Part shown: piece after piece, positions 42,160 to 54,210 of the stretch | Numbering within the stretch: position 1 is the first letter of the stretch | How the letters are laid out: every line of letters starts with the position of its first letter | Assembly (NCBI GenBank): GCA_012845835.1 | Contig: JABAKD010000106.1 | Span: 124,001-188,000 of the forward strand | Length of the DNA stretch: 64,000 bases | Direction: 5' to 3' | Source: Undaria pinnatifida | Taxonomy: Eukaryota > Sar > Phaeophyceae > Laminariales > Alariaceae | Notes under the pieces: model-generated | What the model was told of the DNA's origin: nothing | Databases searched by the model: none | The model's input: the letters and a program-made list of their open reading frames with translations, nothing else | Translations under genes and position numbers: made by a program

Positions 42160-42815
42160 AATGGCAACGTACGCTAGGTCACCGTAGAGACTACGGCAAC
42201 GCGTGCTTCCATGATAGACGCATGCGTGAATATGTAAACCGCCATACCTAACTAGGATGCGGTACGGTGGAGATATCCACCCGGAAAGCCATCCCGCCGG
42301 GTAGTGTGGGACTTGCGCAACCTCGCCCTCTCGCAAAACCCCCGGTCATGACAAATCAAGCTTCCACGAGACTTGGCCCAGTAACCCTAACCCAGCCCTA
42401 CTTATTTGTGATTATTTATTTACCGCCAGTGTTACAATCGCATGCGGCTCGAGATTACACTCCGACTATGATTATTGTCGCTTCTCATTGTAACCATGTT
42501 CAAGAAATTTCAGTAATACGACGGGCAGCACACAAGGGATCACCACCGACGACAACAACATGTGCGCTTCGAAAGACGATGGCAGTAGATGGCAATGGTG
42601 CATTTTATCCGATACAACGAATGCCGTGGAATAGTTGTGTAATGGTCCCACCTCAATGGTGTCGGTTGAGTAGTTCCGGCTGCCCGAAGAGCGCAGGTGT
42701 ATTGACGTGGCCAGCTGGGAACAACCAGCAGTGGCAGTACATGAAGTAGCAGTACTAGGTGCCGTCATAGGGCCTGTTTTTCCGGTTGGCATGTGACAGC
42801 ACTTCGCCTAGGCTA
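42160..42815 (+). repeat. Dispersed repeat R2, copy 2
   Basis: Matches 27,160-27,835. An internal AACCCTAACCCAGCCC at 42,383 is absent from the other copy. Confidence 0.75.
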
Positions 42816-42910
42816 CGTACGTTCACAAATATTAAACTTCACGGCTAACTGTATTTCAAGTCTTCTTTCTATAGGTGGGCCGATACTGTACGTCGGACGG
42901 AGAATACGCC

Positions 42911-42939
42911 CCAACCCTAACCCTAACCCTAACCCTAAC
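42911..42939 (+). repeat. Interstitial telomere-type repeat (CCCTAA)n
   Basis: Four to five uninterrupted CCCTAA units. Shorter runs occur at 19,644, 27,850, 42,382 and 45,228, and a degenerate TTGGGG/TTAGGG stretch at 47,041-47,108. Confidence 0.85.
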
Positions 42940-43018
42940 GACGCGTATGAAAATACGTGGAAGTGTGGTGAGCTAAAGCTTTATTTTTCCCCATCCGCCG
43001 GAGGATGAAGAAAAAAAA
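42938..43018 (+). repeat. Dispersed repeat R3, copy 2, with poly(A) tail
   Basis: AAATACGTGGAAGTGTGGTG, AGCTAAAGCTTTATTTTTCC and CATCCGCCGGAGGATG followed by A16. It begins exactly at the end of the telomere-type repeat. Confidence 0.75.
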
Positions 43019-43484
43019 AAAAAAAACATTCAGAGCGCTGCTGCAGAATGAGTGTCAGCGTCGCATTCCGTTTAAGTTTGCGTTCGGGCGCCACCCGCAA
43101 GCCCTGTCGCGTACGCACGTAGGAATCAGGTGTCGCTTAGGTCTAATATCACGATCAAACGACAACTTGGCTTCGACCGATCATCCACTGCTATCCGATG
43201 GTCTAGGAATCGCGTTGATTTAGCGTTGCTAGACGGTAGACGGTAGACGGTAGACGGCCATGAAACTAAGCGTTGCAGCATTCATCCATGTGTCAAACCC
43301 GTCAATGAAAGCCGTTCCGAGTTATAGGGGGGGGGGGAATCGCAGGACAATTGCCCATAACGGTCGATAACCAGACTGATTGAATAGTTTCGAATTATTG
43401 GAGCGATATATTTTGTTCACCTGACTTTTTTTATAAGTATAAGTTACAGCCACGTTCAATCGACGTCACAGTAAAATACATAGA
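43019..43484. other. Unrecognised sequence
   Basis: A short GACGGTA(G) triplicate (43,229-43,256) is the only local structure seen. Confidence 0.35.
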
Positions 43485-43755
43485 CCTTTAGTCTAGGGTG
43501 TGAATGTGTCCATGTTGACGTCAATGCCATGAGTTCAAGTCTCATTGAGTGTCATACTTGGGGACGTTTGCTTCCGTGAGAAATTACGAGCGGAAAGCAA
43601 TAGAAGGTGAGTTGGCAAATTCGATGGAAATCGACGAGCGTAGACCGATGAAATGGGCGAGTGCTGACCCCCAACCCTAGAAACGAGGTCATGCACATTG
43701 AGGGAGAAGCGAGGACGCCTATGACCACGGTTTTTACGGAAAGTCGCTGAGGGGA
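43485..43755 (+). mobile_element. tRNA-derived SINE, diverged copy
   Basis: The B-box-like GAGTTCAAGTCTC, then CTTGGGGACGTTTGCTTC, a CGGAAAGCAA block, ATCGACGAGCG and GCGAGGACGCCTATGACCAC follow the order of the intact SINEs, with much lower identity. Confidence 0.5.
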
Positions 43756-43802
43756 ACACCTCGCACAGATTGAGCTGGAGGTTATACGTGATTGTTTAAC
43801 TA

Positions 43803-44580
43803 AGGCCATTTCTTAAACAGTTGGATATGTCAGTCGAGAACGGCCCTTTTCGACTGAAGTCCAAATCGAGCTTTCTTACCCAGTCCAAAAAGGACAGGAC
43901 TTTTTCGATTCAACTTTGTTCGACTGAGAATTCCGACTGGCGGATCCTGTCGAAAAACTCAACTATTTCGACTGGATCCTCCAGTCGGAAAACTCAGTCA
44001 CGTTTTTTGAGCCGATCGCATCGTTCATCCCACCACCAAACACACATCCACACGGCCACACGGCCACACACCCATACCAGGTACCACACTGCAGCATCAT
44101 GCAAGGCGCTGACGCTGGCGTGGCTATCACTGCTGTTGCTTCTGGCAGCAAGTCAGCGTGGCGCGTTCCTAGTTTCGTTCGCCAGCAGCGTGTATCACAC
44201 GACGGCAGCAGCGCGCGGTATCGATCCCATGCGGCCAACAACGGCTGCGCCTGCTGTAGCTTTGGCGGCTCTCGGCTGAGTGCAACTCCACGAACGTAGC
44301 TTTGGCGGCTTTCGGCTAAGCCCACAGCCACCAACTCGCTGGGACAAGGGTTCGTTGAGCCGTTGCTCGCGGAGAAAGCGCAAAGCACAGAGCTGTAAAC
44401 CGATTTCGACTGCTGCACAGCAGTACTCCCTCACACCAACCGCCTCTAGGAAGAGCACATTAAACATAAAATCGACTCGATTGACGATAAGAAAATAGAT
44501 CAGAAGATTCCAGTCGAAAAAACGTCCAGTCGAAAACGGCCGTTTTCGACTTGCGGAATCCGACTGTATAAGAAATGGCC
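43803..44580. mobile_element. Non-autonomous TIR element with GTCGAAAA subterminal repeats
   Basis: The left end GGCCATTTCTTAAACAGT(T) and the right end ACTGTATAAGAAATGGCC are inverted repeats. They are followed inward on both sides by CAGTCGA(G/A)AACGGCC and TTTTCGACTG. Many CAGTCGAAAA/TTTTCGACTG words cluster in the outer ~180 bp of each end. The inner CAGT...ACTG with TA could also mark a pogo-like element. There is no transposase in the 778 bp. The central plus-strand ORF contains a leucine-rich LTLAWLSLLLLLAAS stretch of unknown origin. Confidence 0.68.
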
Positions 44581-46487
44581 CAAGTAACCAAACGTCCGGG
44601 ACCAAAATTGCAAGTTCCACCTAGACCATGTCGATGCACGGACAAAATAAGTCAGCGGAGAATCATCTCTAGTCCTACACCCTTCTCCACTGCTGCTGCC
44701 GCCATCGACAGCCCCATCCTATACTGCGGGTATGGCTCTCTGCTGTCTCCGCGGCCACATGGTCGACCCTCTCCGCCACTACGTACTCCCAGTCGGCTGC
44801 TTGGTCGGCTTCAGATCGTTCAAAGCTATGGCTGTGCACATCAACAGCACTCCAGCACACGAGCTCACACACAGTGCTTGATAGTACACAGCAACGTTGT
44901 CACACCTGCACCAACCATGCACTCCAATGAAAATACTCACTTGCGGTCACGCTCTCACATCAGCACACGAGCTCACACACGGCCATACAAGTTCACAGAG
45001 CATCAGCACTCCCACACGCGAGCTCACACACGGCAGCAACCAAATAGCGACCCGACCATCATTTTCTTCACCGGCGTTCATCTCGCGTCTTAGTAGTTTT
45101 GTCGTCTTGAATCAAGCTCTTTGTATCGAGATGATTCTCACAAACTTGAAGCCCTCCGAACGTCATCCGTACATATTGTCCCCGTGCTCATTGCGGTTGG
45201 CATTGCATGGCCAAATCAGATGTATTAACCCTAACCCTAAGAAGTTTGTGACCACAGTGAGTGTTCGTCTTTCTATGAGGCGTCAGCACCGGCACTTGTG
45301 GTGCTGCATGCAGAAAAGCGGAAAAAAAAGTTTGATGTGACGAAGACGCACACATATTTTCCACTTCTAGTTTCAAAACGACAAATAGGTACAGTACCCT
45401 GTGCTGAAGAGCGTATGCTCCGATTTCGTTCTCTTTTACCATGTTCCATGAAATCTCTACTTAGATATTCGTGACTGCTGCTGGTGGTACTAAACTACTG
45501 CTGCTGCTGAGATTTTCTGCTCTCTCCGAGGCCACACAGTCGTTAAAAGCACTGACTGTCATGCCATTCATTCTGTGAAAGATCTCAACGTATTGCCATG
45601 AAATGACGCGTGGGAGGTATCACGTTGTTACTGCCATTGTACTGATATTGCCGTCTTATGTCACTCTTAACGCTAAGTATCACGCTAACCCAAACCTTCA
45701 CCCACGCTTATAGCACTGTACTCTCGCGATATGGCGGTACAGTCGCTTTCTTTTCAAATGATCTTATCATGGCACGTTCTATGGCAGTGCCGCGGCAATG
45801 CTATGACAGGTCGTAACGCCAGAAAATATATTCAGTACAACTCTGCCAAGGCATCATATGAACATCAACATCTCACCGTAGCTTCGTAAGTCCGAACAGA
45901 CTTTGATTGGTACCTAGGAAGGCCGCAATTGGTACGTGTGTAGGCTAGAGATACAAATTTCTTGGCGGGGTATCCAACAGACGGCAATAGTTCAACACGT
46001 GCAGGAAGTATTACGCCGGAGACTGATTAAAGACATGGGGGTTTGTTGAGGTCGGGACACTAGATGTCGACGAAAGGGCACCTCTCTCCAAGTTTCAGGG
46101 ACCCTCTCTACATATTTATATAATTCTGCCGTTCATCAACGTGTATCGTATTGACCGAAGCACCAGTTTGAGCAGACAGGTAGCATACAGTGGGTGTTAC
46201 GTAGGGTTGGCTAAGGCCGTTTGCACCTCAGAGATGGCATTCCGAGTTTGGTGTCCTCTTCGCTGACTGCGTCCTATTCCGCACAACAATGCCCGATATT
46301 GAACCCCATTTTTCTAATGGATCGGCAACGTAGAGCTCATATAATGTAACGTGCTAAGCTTTCTTTCGCTATACGGGCGTTAGAGACGACAGCGTCGATG
46401 TTTCCATACTAAGCATTATGGCATCCCGCCAACGACAATAGCAGTAGTCAACGACGATTTTAAAGCCAAAGCACTTGGCCGGCGTAC
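44581..46487. other. Unassigned region 3' of beta-helix exon 2 (minus strand)
   Basis: It contains degenerate CACACGAGCTCACACACGG repeats (44,855-45,040) and AACCCTAACCCTAAG at 45,228. No further 81-nt beta-helix module was found. If the beta-helix gene extends to 28.5 kb, this is intron. Confidence 0.35.
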
Positions 46488-46568
46488 CTCCAAATGATGT
46501 TGCCGAGTTATTCCTTAGAATTGAAGTCCCGTCGATGTTGACCGTGGAATTCTTGGAATAGATTGCAC
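46488..46568 (-). CDS. Beta-helix repeat exon 2 (81 nt, phase 1-1)
   Basis: An acceptor GTTCCACAG precedes and a donor GGAG|GTACGCC follows on the minus strand. With the single base left by exon 1 it encodes GAIYSKNSTVNIDGTSILRN then NSATSFGG, one repeat of the same pattern as the modules at 28,427 and 27,885. The exon 1 end (TNGG) joins in phase to give TNGGAIYS, reconstituting a GGAI motif. Being a multiple of three with symmetrical phase, it could be duplicated or skipped without a frameshift. Confidence 0.75.
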
Positions 46569-47768
46569 CTGTGGAACATGCGGCGGTAACCATTCTACGA
46601 CGTCTTAGCAAAATGCGAAATAGTTTTTGTTTCCCAATATATATGCCTTCATGCCCAATCCCGTGTTGCCATGCATACTATATGGCATCGAGGTCCCTCG
46701 GTGGTTAGTCCAGCAGACCTGACATATTCCCAAACGGAGACGGTCAGGGTTTGGTTGGAGCGAGCACGGCAAACATACATCACAACGGAGGCGAGCTGCG
46801 TCAACTCCGAAAGAAAACTTGTCACACATAGAGAAACGGCGTCATTAAGCCAACGGTGACAGGTTAGAAAACCGGAAACACACGACGTCGTCAACTGGAA
46901 GTAACGGCTGCTGCTGGCATATGGAGGGGAGACCACGGAGGTCGTGGGGACGTGAGCTCTACCATTACCCTTGGATTATCCGACAGTAATACAGGCTGTT
47001 TTCGCCTATCGATTCCCAGACAACTTCCGCACAGGTCGGCCAAGGTTGGGGTTGGGGTTGGGGAGAGGCTTAAGCTTAGAGTTCAGGTTAGGGTTCTTAG
47101 GGTTGGGGGTTATGGCAAAACCTTACCTCCATTACCATGGAACGTGAACCACATGCAACACAAAAATGGCATGTCTTCCATAGTTAACCAACCTCCACTA
47201 TCATGGAACAGGAGCTACATGCCGTACTATAACGAAGCACTTTTTCCTTATCCTCTGCCGAATATTAAAATAGCCTGCATAGGCGCCTAACAATGTGCAG
47301 TATCAAGAAGAAATGCATCATATGTTGCAAATGTACCTTCGCCAAACAATTTATACGTGATTATCACGAGCGCGAAGTATACATCGTCGCTCTCGGTCAA
47401 TGGCTGTCCCAAGGCGGAGCCAGTCTCACGTGTTTGTGCACACGGGATTCTTTCCTTTTTGTTCATATATATTTTGAGTTCCCTCGGCCGACGTGATATT
47501 TTCCTCAAGCTCGCCGTCAACATTCTGGGAATGGTGCGCAACAAAAAATTCAGTAATGAGGTGACATGTCCACACCGTGACAACATGGCTGTGCTGTCGA
47601 TGTGCAGAAGTGTAATCACGACGACAGCTTGGCTGATACTTGTATATACAAGAAGGTGTTCTGCGGTACAGGTTGCTGCGGTACGAGCATCAGTGTACAG
47701 CCTTACATACGGTTACAACATCCAATCGCTACAACCCCGAGTTAAGCACAAGAAGGGTAGTCGCTCAC
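46569..47768 (-). other. Putative intron 1 of the beta-helix gene
   Basis: The donor GTGAGCGACT at 47,768 and the acceptor CACAG at 46,569 give 1,200 nt. It contains a degenerate TTGGGG/TTAGGG stretch (47,041-47,108) and a duplicated 40-bp block with (A/T)TA(C/T)CATGGAAC (47,125-47,250). An ORF of 110 codons here has no recognised motif. Additional repeat exons are not evident. Confidence 0.55.
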
Positions 47769-48264
47769 CGCCGTTAGTAGCGTTGTTGGCGGTGAAGACA
47801 CAGTCTATCACGTTAACTATGTTGGTGTCGACGTCCCGGAAGCTTGAAGAAATTGCGGCCACTGCCCCTCCCTGATGCGAATTCCCTCCTTTGAGCTCTA
47901 GCTTGACAAGGGTCAACGTGGACCTATCTGACACATGAAATATGCCATTCGAGTTTCCTCCGTCAATAACAGCCACTTCGTCGATGTCGAACTCGGCGGC
48001 GTCTGAAGAATCTCTTGAAGCCTGAGCAACAATCAAGTGGCTTCCACCTGTCACCTCGATTGTTTTCGCAACAGGTACGGTTCCAAACCAGGTGACACTG
48101 AACATTCCTCCTCCAGTGCAGTTGAGTGCTTCTACCAGATCTTGCACGCCGGCAGCATTTGTCACGTCCATCTCCGTAACTAACGGCGAGCACGGGGCCG
48201 ACTCGACTCCTTCGATGAATATACGACTTGTAAGAGCTGCGATAAAGGCCACTCCGACGCGCAT
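47769..48264 (-). CDS. Secreted beta-helix (Pmp-like) protein, first exon
   Basis: The first ATG in the open frame is at 48,264 (MRVGVAFIAALTSRIFIEGV); upstream in-frame sequence has no ATG before a TAA. Residues 1-24 look like a signal peptide. The mature part has VTNAAGVQDLVEALNCTGGG, SVTWFGTVPVAKTIEVTGG, DGGNSNGIFHVSDRSTLTL and GGNSHQGGAVAAIS, the layered pattern of a right-handed parallel beta-helix. It then has the first FxxN (FTAN) and the NNATNGG end. Related proteins with Chlamydia-Pmp-like repeats are common in stramenopiles and are usually cell-surface or wall proteins; function is unknown. The exon closes at GGCG|GTGAGC in phase 1. No C-terminal exon or stop was identified, so the gene is partial or decayed. 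Confidence 0.78.
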
Positions 48265-48659
48265 CCTGGTTTGGTTTAGGGCACACGCGATCACGATCAA
48301 ACAACCAAGCAGTTAAAGGAGGTAGTACTCGAGCAGACGGGTATGATGCATCTGAGCGAGGAGCCTTTACAAGGGTGGGAGGGGGTGTGCAAGGATTTAG
48401 GCTGTGCACAGCATATCCAGCCGGCCGGATGTCGGTGTGATATCTGTGGTAGTTGGAGATAGGGTGGCGGCAAACGTCTGTCATACGGAAGGTTTTACAG
48501 CTTTAGCATACGTGCGGCTCCTCTGTGCAGGGTCCGAATGATGAATTGTACAAGATGCAATTGAACCAAAGCGAAAATACCAAAAGTCAAGCATGTCTCT
48601 TGATACCCAGGTATGCTTACAAGTTTTTGACGATGAGTTGAAGATTCGTCTTGCCTGTC
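48265..48659. other. 5' region of the beta-helix gene
   Basis: The sequence upstream of the ATG (higher coordinates) holds no clear TATA box or other core promoter element. It meets the FB1 arm at about 48,660, which would limit any native promoter to some 400 bp. Confidence 0.35.
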
Positions 48660-49455
48660 TTTTGGCATATATATTTCGAGAGCCATCCATGCCGCTGTGT
48701 CCCCCCCCCCCCCTCCCCGCCTCGAACGCCCCCTTCTTCCCCATCACCCGCACCATCGCCTAGACCTAGCACCACACGTATAGCAAACCCCTCACCTAAA
48801 GCCCTCCCCCCCCCCCCCCCCCCCCCCCCGCCCCCCCCCCGCCCCAACCCCCCACCTTCCCCCCCAACCCATCCCAACCCCACCCCCTCGAACACTCCAC
48901 CCTCTCTTTACTCACTGATTGTACGACTTACCCCAGGATATATATGATAAACTGATGTATTATTTCCAAAACCGTCACATTTATCCCCTCGAAATAATGT
49001 ATAGTTTCCAGGCACATATTGAGCTGCCCCACACGCCCCCCCCCCCAACCCCCCCCCCCGCCCCGAATAATATACTGGTGCCAAAACCGTCAGATTTATC
49101 CCCTCGAAAGGATTTATAGCTTACATGCACAAATTGCCCTTCCCCCCCCCCCCCCCCCCCCCCCTCCAAACCCGCTCGCTTTTGATCAAAACCAGGCCCC
49201 CTTTCCCTTCACAGCTGTCAGATTTTGTCCCCCTCAGAAACGGGTTTTATAGTTTCCGCGCACAGTTTGACTAAAATCATCCTGTTGACCCTGATAGCTG
49301 CACTGTAGTTGTAAGGGGAGTCGCCGACCTATATCCTTAATGAGGACACACAACTCGTAATGCGCGCGATCGGAGTATCACACACAGCTTGCAAAGATGA
49401 GTTTCGACGAAATCTTCGATCTCACAGCTGGAGTGTATTTTCATTTTTTATAATA
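48660..49455 (-). mobile_element. FB1 arm, long subfamily, single
   Basis: Collinear with 62,525-63,325. It has three homopolymer-rich blocks (C24 at 48,806-48,829; others near 49,037 and 49,144), two internal GTATAGTTTCCAGGCACATA / TATAGCTTACATGCACAAAT modules and the terminal GATCTCACAGCTGGAGTGTA. Confidence 0.8.
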
Positions 49456-50640
49456 TTGCTATGCTTACCTTCAACTGAATATAGTATAGTCTACTGGTAT
49501 CAATTATGACCCTGAGAACGCAGCCACACACATTCCTCGGGAACCTTGTAGACGTGGATACGTCAGAAAGCGTGGAACGAATATGGCCAACGGACATGCT
49601 TGCCTCACGATCAATATTCATCCCAAATCCGGAACGGAGATGGAAGCGTTACAAGCACGATGTGAAGATTTTGACCCTGAGAAAGCGACACGGTGGGGAG
49701 TCTTCAAAATACCAGCGCCCTCATTATTAATAGTTCCACACATGCTGTATGCGCACGTATAAAGATTATCATCAGTGAAAGTATGCGTTTTTCAGGCACG
49801 CCATAAGTCCGATATTTCTAAAACTGAAACTATGAGCTTCGGAAGGTCGATGTGTCTGTCTGCGGGATCATAAAATCCACAGCTCGCCCCGCATCGGGAC
49901 ACACACGGCAATTGATTAACGAAAAAGTCAGGCAGCACGTAGTCCCACCATAGTAAGGAAAAGCCGCACCGAGAGGTCATCGAAATAACATTGCCAAAAT
50001 AGGGAGCCGTTAACTCCAAGGCATTGCGGCCAAAACAAAATACAAGCTTTGCCGAGGAGACGACCCGGTATTTCCAGTTTTCATCTCTCCACACGGCACA
50101 GTATTTTTGTACACAACTCCAAAGCAAACTCAGTTCTATATTTGGTACAACAATGAGGGAGTACGAGGCAACGAGACGACTGAGGCCGTTTTGATGAGTC
50201 AAGTACGAGGAAGCAAAGCGTCTGCGAATGTTTTTTTACATTGCGAGGTAAACAGATCTCTTCATTGCAAGAGGGCGAACAAACTGCCATTGTTTGTTTT
50301 GTATATATGGTCGTCTATCTGTCGGTTGTGGACAGCTGTCTGTTAGAGGATTAAACTTATGCTTGAGAGAGAGCCACACGTATCAGAGAACTCGGAACGT
50401 ACAGGAGCCGATGAGCCAGGGCTTACGGGTGGTCCTTGTTTCATTGCCCTCTGCCTCGAATTGACCACAGTCGTCGTGATATTGTGTTGGTGGTGGAGAT
50501 ATGACGGGGAGGTTTTAGCTGATTTGTTTTTTCCAACGCACACGCATGTACGCCGCGCTCTAAGGTTGCCTTATTTACGCCGAGACCTAGTAAAGAGAAA
50601 AGGACGTGAGACGAAGCGACTAAGTTCGTCCTTTGCCCTG
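49456..50640. other. Unassigned region
   Basis: ORFs include 49,506-49,730 (plus), 49,792-50,202 (minus, 136 codons, with CVSRCGASCGFYDPADRHID) and 50,359-50,769 (plus, 136 codons). None was recognised. Confidence 0.3.
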
Positions 50641-52560
50641 CATGGAAGCAAAGCTTGCTCGTTGCAGGTTGCGTACAGGCTTCCATTATTGAAATATTCT
50701 GGGTGTCTGCCGGTCTGCTGTGTAAGGGGTGCCGTCCGTCTGCTGTGTAAGGGGCAACAACTGCGATAGTGTCTTCAATTACGAGAGCTTCATGTAACGA
50801 ATTTTCGCAAAGCCTCACACATCAATTGCAGCCGGCAGGCTGGGCAGACTCGTGATTCGTTGCACGCCGCCTAGAGTTTGCAAACATCGCCGAGGGTGCT
50901 GTAAGGTTCGGGGGCTTTGGCTGCTGTTCTGTGGTTGCCTGAATTGCGGCGGGATTTTCGGTTCCATTTCCCAGAGATGCAACGGGCTTACGTAATGCAC
51001 GAGGCGAGTTCGCCGTCTTTGCAGATGTACCAGAAACAAGGCAAGGCCGAGAAACACAACTGACCAAAGTCGTTCGTTTCCTTGCGAGGCGAAATAGCCT
51101 CTTCATTGCGACATGCGTACAGGCCTTTATTATGTACTTAGTCTGTGCCTGTCTGTTTGTGTGTCTGTCTGTGTGTCTGTCTGTCTACCTGCCTGCCTCC
51201 CTGTCTGTCTGCTTATCTGTCTGTCTGTTTTGTTTGCCTGTTTGTCTTCCTGTCTGCCTGTATGCTGTGTGGTGTGTGCAGTGTGCTCTGTCTTGTAGAA
51301 AACAACTGAATATTTGACTGAGAAGGCTGAACGTTATCGGCTTCGGCAAGCACGGTATCGGCAGAAGTTATCTCGTGAGCCTTGTTTCGTTGCACGTGGG
51401 CTTTGGTTGGCCGTGGTCGCCGAGCCACTGTGGTTTCGGCGGCTTGGGCTGCTGTAATGTTTGACGGCATGTTGTGCGTTGTAAGGCTAACGACCATGTT
51501 TACTACGGGTCGAATACGACCATTCATTGTTTCATCGTTTTGCTCGTTACATTATGTATGTCTGTCCGTCTGTCTGCCTACCTGCCTGCCCTCCTGTCTC
51601 TCTCCCTCTCTCTGTGGTCGCGGCATACCGGGGTGTGTCGTCATTTCGTGTTTCAGATCTTTGGTTGGGACAGCTGCACGTGACCAAAAACGAGAACCAC
51701 AAAACTGGGGCCTACACAAGCGGAGGTGCGTGCGCTACTGGTGAAACTCGTTTCGTCACAAGCAGTCGCCAGATGGGTGCAGCTGCCGTGATCATGTCGT
51801 ATGCGTGGTCCCGTGCTGCGAGACAGGATTTTATTTTCGTATTTTGTTTTTCCCCAACACACTACGACGTATGCGTACTGCATGTACCAGGCACTCTTGC
51901 CTCGTCCACCTCTCTACTAGCATAACACCTCAAAGAAAAGCCCATAATTGTGTTATAGCCCTACCGGGTTAACCACGGCACGGGACCACAGGACGGAGCT
52001 CGGATGTGTATTACCCAACTCTAAGGATTTTATTCGAGGGTGCAGACGGAGTCTAATTTGCGGCGCGCCGTACTCCCCGGTATGCTCGCAAACGCAAGAT
52101 TGATTTTAGGAGTACCAATGCCTCGGGGCCCGAGGTTTCTGTTTGCAAGTGTTTCATTACCGTGGCCACAGCTGGTGCCTAAGTGGTTCAGAAGTCGTGG
52201 GTGTTGAACCAGGGGGCTTGGGGTATTTGCCAGCGGGCAATTGTCTAACACAATGTCCAGGATCGGTTCGCTACGCTCATATCTTAGTTAAGGTTATATA
52301 CAAGTTGAATGAAGGCGCCAAGTTGGACCACCGTGTTTGGCGCAACTCGTTTTACTGCCTTGAAACACGAAAATATTGCTCAAGAACGAAGGATGCTCTA
52401 ATAGAGCACCTAGTACCTACAATGAGACTGGGTTTGTGCCGTGTTGCACCAAACCTCGTTCCTTGCTGGGTGCGTACAGGCTTCCAGCGTATTGTATTTG
52501 TGTATCTGTCTGTATGTCTGTCTGTCTGTCTGTGTGTCCGAGCTAAATTGCACATGGAAT
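50641..52560 (+). repeat. Three degenerate modules ending in (TCTG)n-type tracts
   Basis: TTGCGTACAGGCTTCC(A)-type phrases at 50,670, 51,107 and 52,468 are each followed by a Y-rich CTGTCTG tract (50,700-50,745 degenerate; 51,145-51,265; 52,500-52,540). A further tract lies at 51,553-51,615. A constant phrase plus a simple-sequence tail suggests retroposed units, but the phrase is short. Confidence 0.45.
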
Positions 52561-53500
52561 GACGCACGCTCAACCGATCGTGACGAACCCGGGGCCAAAT
52601 GGAAGATGAAAATACGGAGAAGATGTTCTTGTCGGCTTCGTTTGAAGTCGTCGACAGTTTGTAGACGGATCTCGATGTGGGTATGTCTAGCAAATATGAG
52701 AGTGCTTGTAACATCACCATCCTTGTTTTTCAACATACAATTACCCCTCCCCGTTGAAGGGTTTCCAAACTCTTCGAAAGCCTGAAAATGATTGCATCCA
52801 AACAAATCAGTACCACACGACGAGCGCGGGTGTGTCTGGTCTTCATACGCTTACAGCCAATAGGGCACTCAATCGGCCAACCAACAGGGTCGACGAAGCC
52901 ACCTACTCCAGCTGCTCAGTGTTTCCATTGGACAACGTTTTCCCTTTGCTTTATATCGAGAGAGATCAGGTTGACGCTTCTGGATATAATAGATTATCCT
53001 TTCTGAAGCGTGAAAGTTTTCGACGTCACGGTGCGTGGTGGGCAGAATGCAGAATCTGAGGGATAGATAGGGCAGAGAGCTAGCCGCCATCTCACTGCCG
53101 TGGACCAAGGATGTGATGTTCCGAGTATTCTTGCCCCTTGTCGCATCTGCTCTATTCAGCTGGTGAAGCACTGTCGTGCTTCCATGAATCGGTGTACAAC
53201 ACAGATGTAGGATGTACTTTTCCCGACAGAATTTCCACTTGTCGATTCGTGTGCCAAAGAAGACATCCTCGACTCGCTTGTTTGTTTTTTGGGTGAATAA
53301 AAAATAGATCCGGTGCGGGTGACGTTTGTCAGGTGACAGAGCTCTACCCTTTGCATATATTATCCCCCCGAATACGAGGAACTGCGGCTCCCCTAAAGCT
53401 CGCCGGACACAAGGATGCATGGGTGGTGTGTGTAATGCGTGATGGGTTGGGGACACATGCTACAGTAGAGGTGCACGGTTTTCTCTTAATACTACTCACT
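52561..53500. other. Unassigned region
   Basis: Minus-strand ORFs 52,410-52,805 (131 codons, after an acceptor-like ATCATTTTCAG) and 52,869-53,456 (195 codons, with EPQFLVFGGIIYAKGRALSP) have no recognised domain. The 195-codon ORF is the longest unexplained one in this part and may be a coding remnant. Confidence 0.3.
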
Positions 53501-53624
53501 TAAGAAGTTTCAATATTAATATTTATATTATTTACTACTATGATCACTACAATTAGTACTATCAACAAAGCTATTACTACCACAGTAGTAAATATTTTTA
53601 TAAATACTATTATTACTACCATTA

Positions 53625-53954
53625 ACTACTACTGCTACTGCTACTCCTACTACCACTACCACCACCACTACCACTACCACTATCACTACCACTACCACTA
53701 CCACTGCTACTCCTACTATCACTACCACTACCACTACAGCTACCACTACCACTACTACCACTTTCACTACCACTACCACTACCACTACCACTACCACTAC
53801 CACTACCACTACCACTACCACTACCACTACCACTACAGCTACAGCTACTGCTACTGCTACTGCTACTGTTACTGCGACTGCGACACTGCTACTGCTGCTG
53901 CTACTGCTGCTGCTACTACCACTACGACTACAACTACAACTACTACTACTACTA

Positions 53955-54018
<64 letters not shown>

Positions 54019-54142
54019 AACTACTACTACTACAACTACTACAACTACTGCAACTACTACTACTACTACTACAACTAATACTACTACTTTCACTACTACT
54101 ACTACTACTACTACTGCTACTACTACTACTACTACTACTTAC
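53625..54142 (+). repeat. (CTA/CCA)n triplet microsatellite
   Basis: The first half is built of CCACTA hexanucleotides and the second half of CTA/CAA triplets. The >200-codon Thr-, Tyr/His-, Ser- and Val-rich ORFs through it are artefacts. Confidence 0.95.
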
Positions 54143-54144
54143 GG

Positions 54145-54210
54145 TTAAGACGACGGGACGGGAGAGAAGCGAAGACACCCGTGACCACGGCTTGTCCAGA
54201 ACTGAGGAGG
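54145..54210 (+). repeat. SINE 3'-end fragment
   Basis: ACGGGAGAGAAGCGAAGACA then CCCGTGACCACGGCTTGTCC matches the 3' region of the tRNA-derived SINE. Confidence 0.6.

Noticed and set aside
44575..45093. 172-codon plus-strand ORF
   Set aside because: Starts in the TIR of the MITE and continues through CACACGAGCTCACAC repeats; no domain.
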